IMG/VR virus record: IMGVR_UViG_3300044825_000844
Location: 1 to 25,013 of that record
Length of the DNA: 25,013 nucleotides
Reading direction: 5' to 3' (one strand)
Origin: a virus
Shown here: piece after piece, positions 22,492 to 25,013 of the stretch
Layout of the letters: each line of letters begins with the position of its first letter
Numbering within the stretch: the stretch's first letter is position 1
Position numbers and translations under genes: made by a program
Notes under the pieces: model-generated
Database searches by the model: none
What the model saw: the letters and a program-made list of their open reading frames with translations, nothing else
Told to the model about the DNA's origin: nothing

Positions 22492-23024
22492 CCGTCAAGC
22501 TTGAGCAGCTGCAGAAGATCATGCCTTACGCCGGGCGGCGCGCCGGCACCTACCTCGAACCGCTGAATCTGGCGATGTGGGAATTCGGGATCGATACGCC
22601 GATGCGTCAGGCGGCATTCCTGGCGCAGATCGCACACGAATCCGGGAGCCTTCGCTATGTCCGAGAACTGGCATCAGGTGAGTCTTACGACACAGGCCGA
22701 CTGGCGCAGCGCCTCGGCAATACGCCGGAGGCAGACGGAGACGGCCAGCGCTACAAGGGTCGGGGCCTCATCCAGATTACCGGAACCGATAACTATCGCG
22801 ATTGTGGCCTGGCACTCGGTATCGATCTGCTGGCTCACCCTGAGCTGCTTGAACAGCCTGATTTGGCTTGCCGCTCTGCAGGATGGTTCTGGCAGTCGCG
22901 AGGACTGAACCCGCTGGCCGACGTCGGCGCATTCCGGGCGATCACCCGGGCGATCAACGGCGGCCTCAACGGGTACGACGACCGGCTGGCCTACTACGAG
23001 CGGGCCAAGGTGGTGCTGACGTGA
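22488..23024 (+). CDS. Endolysin, glycoside hydrolase family 19
   Basis: Encodes 178 aa, a compact GH19 (chitinase/lysozyme-like) domain with no signal peptide, so it needs a holin or similar route to the periplasm. The likely catalytic pair is E51 in AQIAHESGSL and E60 in YVRELASGESYDTG. YKGRGLIQITGTDNY (89-103) and FRAITRAINGGLNG (149-162) form the conserved substrate groove. The start is taken as TTG 22488, overlapping the previous stop, because it gives the usual N-terminus before EQLQKIMP. GTG 22461 and ATG 22521 are alternatives. It cleaves peptidoglycan to release progeny. Confidence 0.93.
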   Translation: MTVKLEQLQKIMPYAGRRAGTYLEPLNLAMWEFGIDTPMRQAAFLAQIAHESGSLRYVRELASGESYDTGRLAQRLGNTPEADGDGQRYKGRGLIQITGTDNYRDCGLALGIDLLAHPELLEQPDLACRSAGWFWQSRGLNPLADVGAFRAITRAINGGLNGYDDRLAYYERAKVVLT

Positions 23025-23428
23025 TGATCCGGTACTCAGAGGGCTACAAGTACCAGCTCGAAGCGCTGTACGCCTGCGAGACGCCGGTCACCGGCACGCT
23101 GATCGAGGACGACCTTTTCACGCTCTATGAGTCCGGCCTGCTTGTGATCCGCAAGGGCTTTGCATGGGATGGCGCATCGGGTCCAACGTTCGACTCGAAG
23201 AGCAGCATGCGGGCCTCGCTGGTGCATGACGTGTTCTGCATCTGCATGCGCGATGGCCGGCTGCCGTATGAGAAGTGGCAGGATACGGTGAATGAATTCT
23301 TCCGCCAGCAGTGCATCGAGGATGGGATGTGGGCATGGCGGGCCGGGCTGTGGCATGCGGCCGTCGAACTGGCGGACGCCGGGAACCCGGATCAAGGACG
23401 GGACAGGGTTGTTCTGACGGCGCCCTGA
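23024..23428 (+). CDS. DUF1353-like phage protein
   Basis: Encodes 134 aa. ATG 23024 shares a base with the endolysin stop (TGATG); an in-frame GTG at 23021 is an alternative. The segment VIRKGFAWDGASGPTFDS followed by RASLVHDVFC matches the DUF1353 pattern, a Gly-Phe-x-x-Asp strand turn and then a His-Asp helix. The C-terminus is helical with several Trp residues (DGMWAWRAGLWHAAVELA). The family is common beside phage lysis genes, but its role is unknown. It is the last gene of the plus-strand late unit. Confidence 0.75.
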   Translation: MIRYSEGYKYQLEALYACETPVTGTLIEDDLFTLYESGLLVIRKGFAWDGASGPTFDSKSSMRASLVHDVFCICMRDGRLPYEKWQDTVNEFFRQQCIEDGMWAWRAGLWHAAVELADAGNPDQGRDRVVLTAP

Positions 23429-23538
23429 AAGGCCCGGAGTAATTCTGGTGTAAAACCCTGCCGTTCTTCGCTATTCCCAGACGCGCTATGAACGCAGCCA
23501 TGCGGGTTTGCGGCGTGGTTGTTGATGCGCAGTTGCCT

Positions 23539-23649
23539 TCACACGGCAGGGGTATAGGGTAGCCCAAGAAGCTCAAGGCGTCGAATCGTTGATTCTGACA
23601 CCCCGAGCGCGGCGCATAGCTGCTGTCTGTTGAGGTCAATCACTGGCAT
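23539..23649 (-). CDS. Short helix-turn-helix peptide, possibly truncated
   Basis: Read leftward from ATG 23649, this encodes 36 aa. The core RQQLCAALGVSESTIRRLE has the spacing of a helix-turn-helix (first helix, G-V turn, recognition helix), followed by LLGLPYTP, typical of short phage DNA-binding proteins similar to excisionases or Nu1-type small terminases. Those are usually about 60-80 aa, so the TGA at 23539 may cut the gene short. Alternative frames beyond it stay open. GGAG lies ten bases upstream within an 18-bp repeated leader. It would act on DNA, perhaps as a regulator. Confidence 0.55.
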   Translation of the reverse strand: MPVIDLNRQQLCAALGVSESTIRRLELLGLPYTPAV

Positions 23650-23667
23650 TGCAGTAAAACTCCGTCA
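23650..23667 (-). repeat. 18-bp repeated ribosome-binding leader, copy 1
   Basis: Read on the minus strand, TGACGGAGTTTTACTGCA is identical to the copy at 23889-23906. It carries the TGA stop of the 74-aa gene and the GGAG ribosome-binding site of the helix-turn-helix gene. Confidence 0.85.
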
Positions 23668-23889
23668 TTTCCACTGTCTCCTCACCGACTCGAAAACAAA
23701 CGCACCAAGCCTCTGATCGCCACCGACAATGACCAGGCCGCGTTCGCGCATCGCCTTGCAGTCAGCCCAGAACGGATAGATGAACGAGCCATCTTCTCGC
23801 CACTTTGGCTTTCCGAACAGAGGGCTTCTGACCTGTGGGTGGCGTGTTAGGTTCTCTGCAACAAGGTCAAGTGCAATCTCGAATTCCAT
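23665..23889 (-). CDS. Small phage protein, unknown function
   Basis: Encodes 74 aa. ATG 23889 is preceded by GGAG nine bases upstream on the minus strand, so it is preferred to a TTG at 23907. The chain starts with an amphipathic helix (FEIALDLVAENLTRHPQVRS). A possible beta section follows (WREDGSFIYPFWADCKAM, then RGLVIVGGDQRLGAFVFES), ending in basic residues. The stop TGA forms part of the repeated leader of the next gene, so the two are coupled. I recognise no family; such small genes are common in accessory regions. Confidence 0.68.
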   Translation of the reverse strand: MEFEIALDLVAENLTRHPQVRSPLFGKPKWREDGSFIYPFWADCKAMRERGLVIVGGDQRLGAFVFESVRRQWK

Positions 23890-23906
23890 GCAGTAAAACT
23901 CCGTCA
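23889..23906 (-). repeat. 18-bp repeated ribosome-binding leader, copy 2
   Basis: This is the second copy of the leader at 23650-23667. The two are identical over 18 bases and are 239 bases apart. The last base on the minus strand is the A of the 74-aa gene's start codon (ATG 23889). Confidence 0.85.
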
Positions 23907-23974
23907 ATACTTCGACACATTGCCCGTAAGCCTTGTGCCTGCTGTGTTTCGGTGCGCCGCGTGTTCCAGCGTAT

Positions 23975-23990
23975 ACGGCGAAAACGCCGT
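23975..23990 (-). other. Hairpin directly after the 99-aa gene
   Basis: A perfect 6-bp stem ACGGCG/CGCCGT with a four-base loop (TTTT on the minus strand) lies immediately after the TAG at 23991-23993. No T run follows, so it is not a standard terminator. It could stabilise the mRNA end or attenuate. Confidence 0.45.
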
Positions 23991-24290
23991 CTATTTCGCG
24001 TTCGGCGTCAATCTATGCGCTTCGATCAGCCGCGCCCATTCTTCGTCTTCGCGCCAGTTCTCCGGCATCACGGCCAACACGTCACGCTTCAACCGGCACA
24101 GTTCAATCCTGTACGCAGTGCCCTCGCACAGCCTCGCGCATGTGTCGCCTGTTCTCAGCATCGCGTTCTCGGAGCGCAGCCTGCGAACCTCGGCCGCCAG
24201 CGACATCAGCGCTTGCGCATCTCCGTTCGGTGGATGGCTCGGCACTGGCCCCCATGTGTCGGCCCACTTCAATGCCTGCTCAATTTCCAT
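23991..24290 (-). CDS. Coiled-coil phage protein, unknown function
   Basis: Encodes 99 aa, read leftward. AGGAAAG is five bases before ATG 24290, a good ribosome-binding site. A mid-protein coiled coil is visible (SLAAEVRRLRSENAML), then a basic and acidic helical region (RLKRDVLAVMPENWREDEEW) ending in RLIEAHRL. This is typical of early-region phage proteins that act as small partners. It lies between the methyltransferase and the small genes on the same strand, with the attC-like site in the gap upstream. Confidence 0.7.
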   Translation of the reverse strand: MEIEQALKWADTWGPVPSHPPNGDAQALMSLAAEVRRLRSENAMLRTGDTCARLCEGTAYRIELCRLKRDVLAVMPENWREDEEWARLIEAHRLTPNAK

Positions 24291-24318
24291 CGTGCTTTCC
24301 TTTCTGCGTAATCATGCC

Positions 24319-24390
24319 GCCGAACACAGCGGTCAAACCGCTTCGCTTGGACGTGCCGCAAGCGGCACGCCATTTACCTCGGCGTTAGGG
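24319..24390 (+). other. Integron attC-like folded recombination site, candidate
   Basis: This is a 72-bp imperfect palindrome with attC layout. R'' is GCCGAAC (24319-24325) and R' is GTTAGGG (24384-24390). Five-base spacers lie on each side. L'' is GGTCAAA (24331-24337) and pairs with L' TTTACC (24373-24378), leaving one bulged C, as the extrahelical base in known attC sites. The centre is a strong stem, CGTGCCGC/GCGGCACG (24352-24359, 24362-24369). Each R box deviates from the consensus at one base. It may also act as a hairpin terminator for the minus-strand methyltransferase. Confidence 0.5.
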
Positions 24391-24391
24391 C

Positions 24392-25013
24392 TCAAAACCC
24401 CATGCCCTGCTGTTCAGCCACCGGGGCGGCGTCTTCGTCCAGCAGGGAACCTTGCGCCTGCGCTTGCCGTATGCGCTCGCAGGCAATCTCAAAATACTTC
24501 GGCTCGCGTTCAATGCCCACGAACTGCCGGCCCTGCTGTACGGCAGCAACGCCAGTCGTTCCGCTGCCCATGAACGGGTCCAGCACCGTTTCGCCGCGCC
24601 TGGTGGTCAGTGCCACAAGCCAGCGCATCCAGCCCACCGGCTTGGGCACCGGGTGGCCGTTCTTCTCGGCAGTCTCGTTGCTGGCAATCACGGTCGGGTA
24701 CTGCGCGCCCTTGTGCAAGTCCGGGTAGGTGCCGTACAGCAGCACCGGCAGGAAGTTCTTAAACCCCCACTGGTGGCGTCCGGTTGCAGCAGAGCAGTAC
24801 ACGCCGCCCAGCGCGTCGAACTTCGGCAGTTCGTGAATGTGGGGTCCAATGAACACGGCTGCGCGTCCGGTCAGTTGCATGGCCTGCGTCAGCGCCGGCA
24901 CAACCTGCGTCACGTAGTTCTCGTAGGTGTCGGCGTAGCTCGCGTAGGCTTGCAGTTGCAGGCCATGCGCTCCGCCGCTGCCCTTTGTGCTGCCAAGGTC
25001 AACGCCGTAGGGT
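24392..25013 (-). CDS. DNA methyltransferase (N4/N6 type), 5-prime end cut by the window edge
   Basis: Read leftward, the frame is open from the right edge to TGA 24392 and encodes about 206 aa of a longer protein. The visible chain starts within a Pro-Tyr that is probably the catalytic (S/D)PPY motif IV, then runs GVDLGSTKGSGGAHG. Motif I follows as DPFMGSGTTGVAAVQ, the AdoMet-binding loop. Motif IV before motif I is the class-beta order. The substrate-facing middle has VFIGPHIHELPKFDALGG and GRHQWGFKNFLPVLLYGT. GTG 24913 is an internal codon, not a convincing start. It would methylate adenine or cytosine in DNA, perhaps protecting the phage genome from host restriction. Confidence 0.88.
   Translation of the reverse strand, partial: PYGVDLGSTKGSGGAHGLQLQAYASYADTYENYVTQVVPALTQAMQLTGRAAVFIGPHIHELPKFDALGGVYCSAATGRHQWGFKNFLPVLLYGTYPDLHKGAQYPTVIASNETAEKNGHPVPKPVGWMRWLVALTTRRGETVLDPFMGSGTTGVAAVQQGRQFVGIEREPKYFEIACERIRQAQAQGSLLDEDAAPVAEQQGMGF

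Noticed and set aside
23429-23538. Terminator for the late operon in the convergent gap
   Set aside because: I found no stem with a T run here. Only weak, short inverted repeats are present.
23846-23852. A second integron-like GTTAGGT core to the left of the attC-like site
   Set aside because: It lies inside the 74-aa gene, lacks a palindrome around it and is expected by chance at this length.
23909-23993. Readthrough of the TAG ending the 99-aa gene, followed by 27 more sense codons
   Set aside because: The extension has no conserved look, a hairpin follows the stop directly, and no suppressor or signal is evident.
1-25013. tRNA genes, CRISPR arrays, insertion sequences, integrase
   Set aside because: I looked for tRNA arms, regularly spaced repeats, transposase motifs and recombinase motifs and saw none that could be supported.

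Overview
The window is the late (virion and lysis) region of a GC-rich, short-tailed double-stranded DNA bacteriophage or prophage with T7-like virion architecture. This is supported by a head-tail connector (portal), a scaffold, a major capsid protein, a pair of tail tubular proteins (adaptor and nozzle), a set of internal virion (DNA-ejection) proteins, a terminase pair, a tail fibre with a T7-type N-terminus, and no tape-measure or sheath genes. The small Bbp19-like protein and the capsid/cement pair point towards phages resembling Bordetella phage BPP-1. The high GC at third codon positions suggests a GC-rich proteobacterial host. The host cannot be named from the sequence, and no integrase, RNA polymerase or diversity-generating retroelement is visible here.

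Layout of the plus strand: (1) 55-2680 holds a small Pro-rich protein, a GNAT acetyltransferase, an 84-aa protein with an 11-residue tandem repeat, and the portal. (2) 2706-5326 is a tightly overlapping block of seven small genes, several of which look like beta-rich virion decorations. (3) 5329-7840 holds scaffold, terminator, a repeat-bearing leader, major capsid, a hairpin, the putative cement protein and a strong terminator. (4) 7922-11668 holds the tail adaptor, the nozzle, a second GNAT and a cupin-like protein. (5) 11671-18343 holds four internal virion/ejection proteins. Between the third and fourth of these, a small two-helix membrane protein is encoded on the opposite strand. (6) 18345-20328 holds candidate small and clear large terminase. 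(7) 20385-23428 holds the tail fibre, a small protein, a membrane-anchored coiled-coil protein, a GH19 endolysin and a DUF1353-like protein.

From about 23539 rightwards the genes switch to the minus strand: a short helix-turn-helix peptide, a 74-aa protein, a 99-aa coiled-coil protein and a DNA methyltransferase cut by the right edge. This is probably the end of an early or accessory operon converging on the late operon.

The most interesting signals are the minus-strand membrane gene wedged between ejection-protein genes (a candidate superinfection-exclusion or holin-type gene), an integron attC-like folded site at 24319-24390, a 16-bp inverted-repeat element duplicated before the capsid and tail-fibre genes, paired imperfect repeats in the capsid leader, and an 18-bp duplicated ribosome-binding leader before two minus-strand genes.
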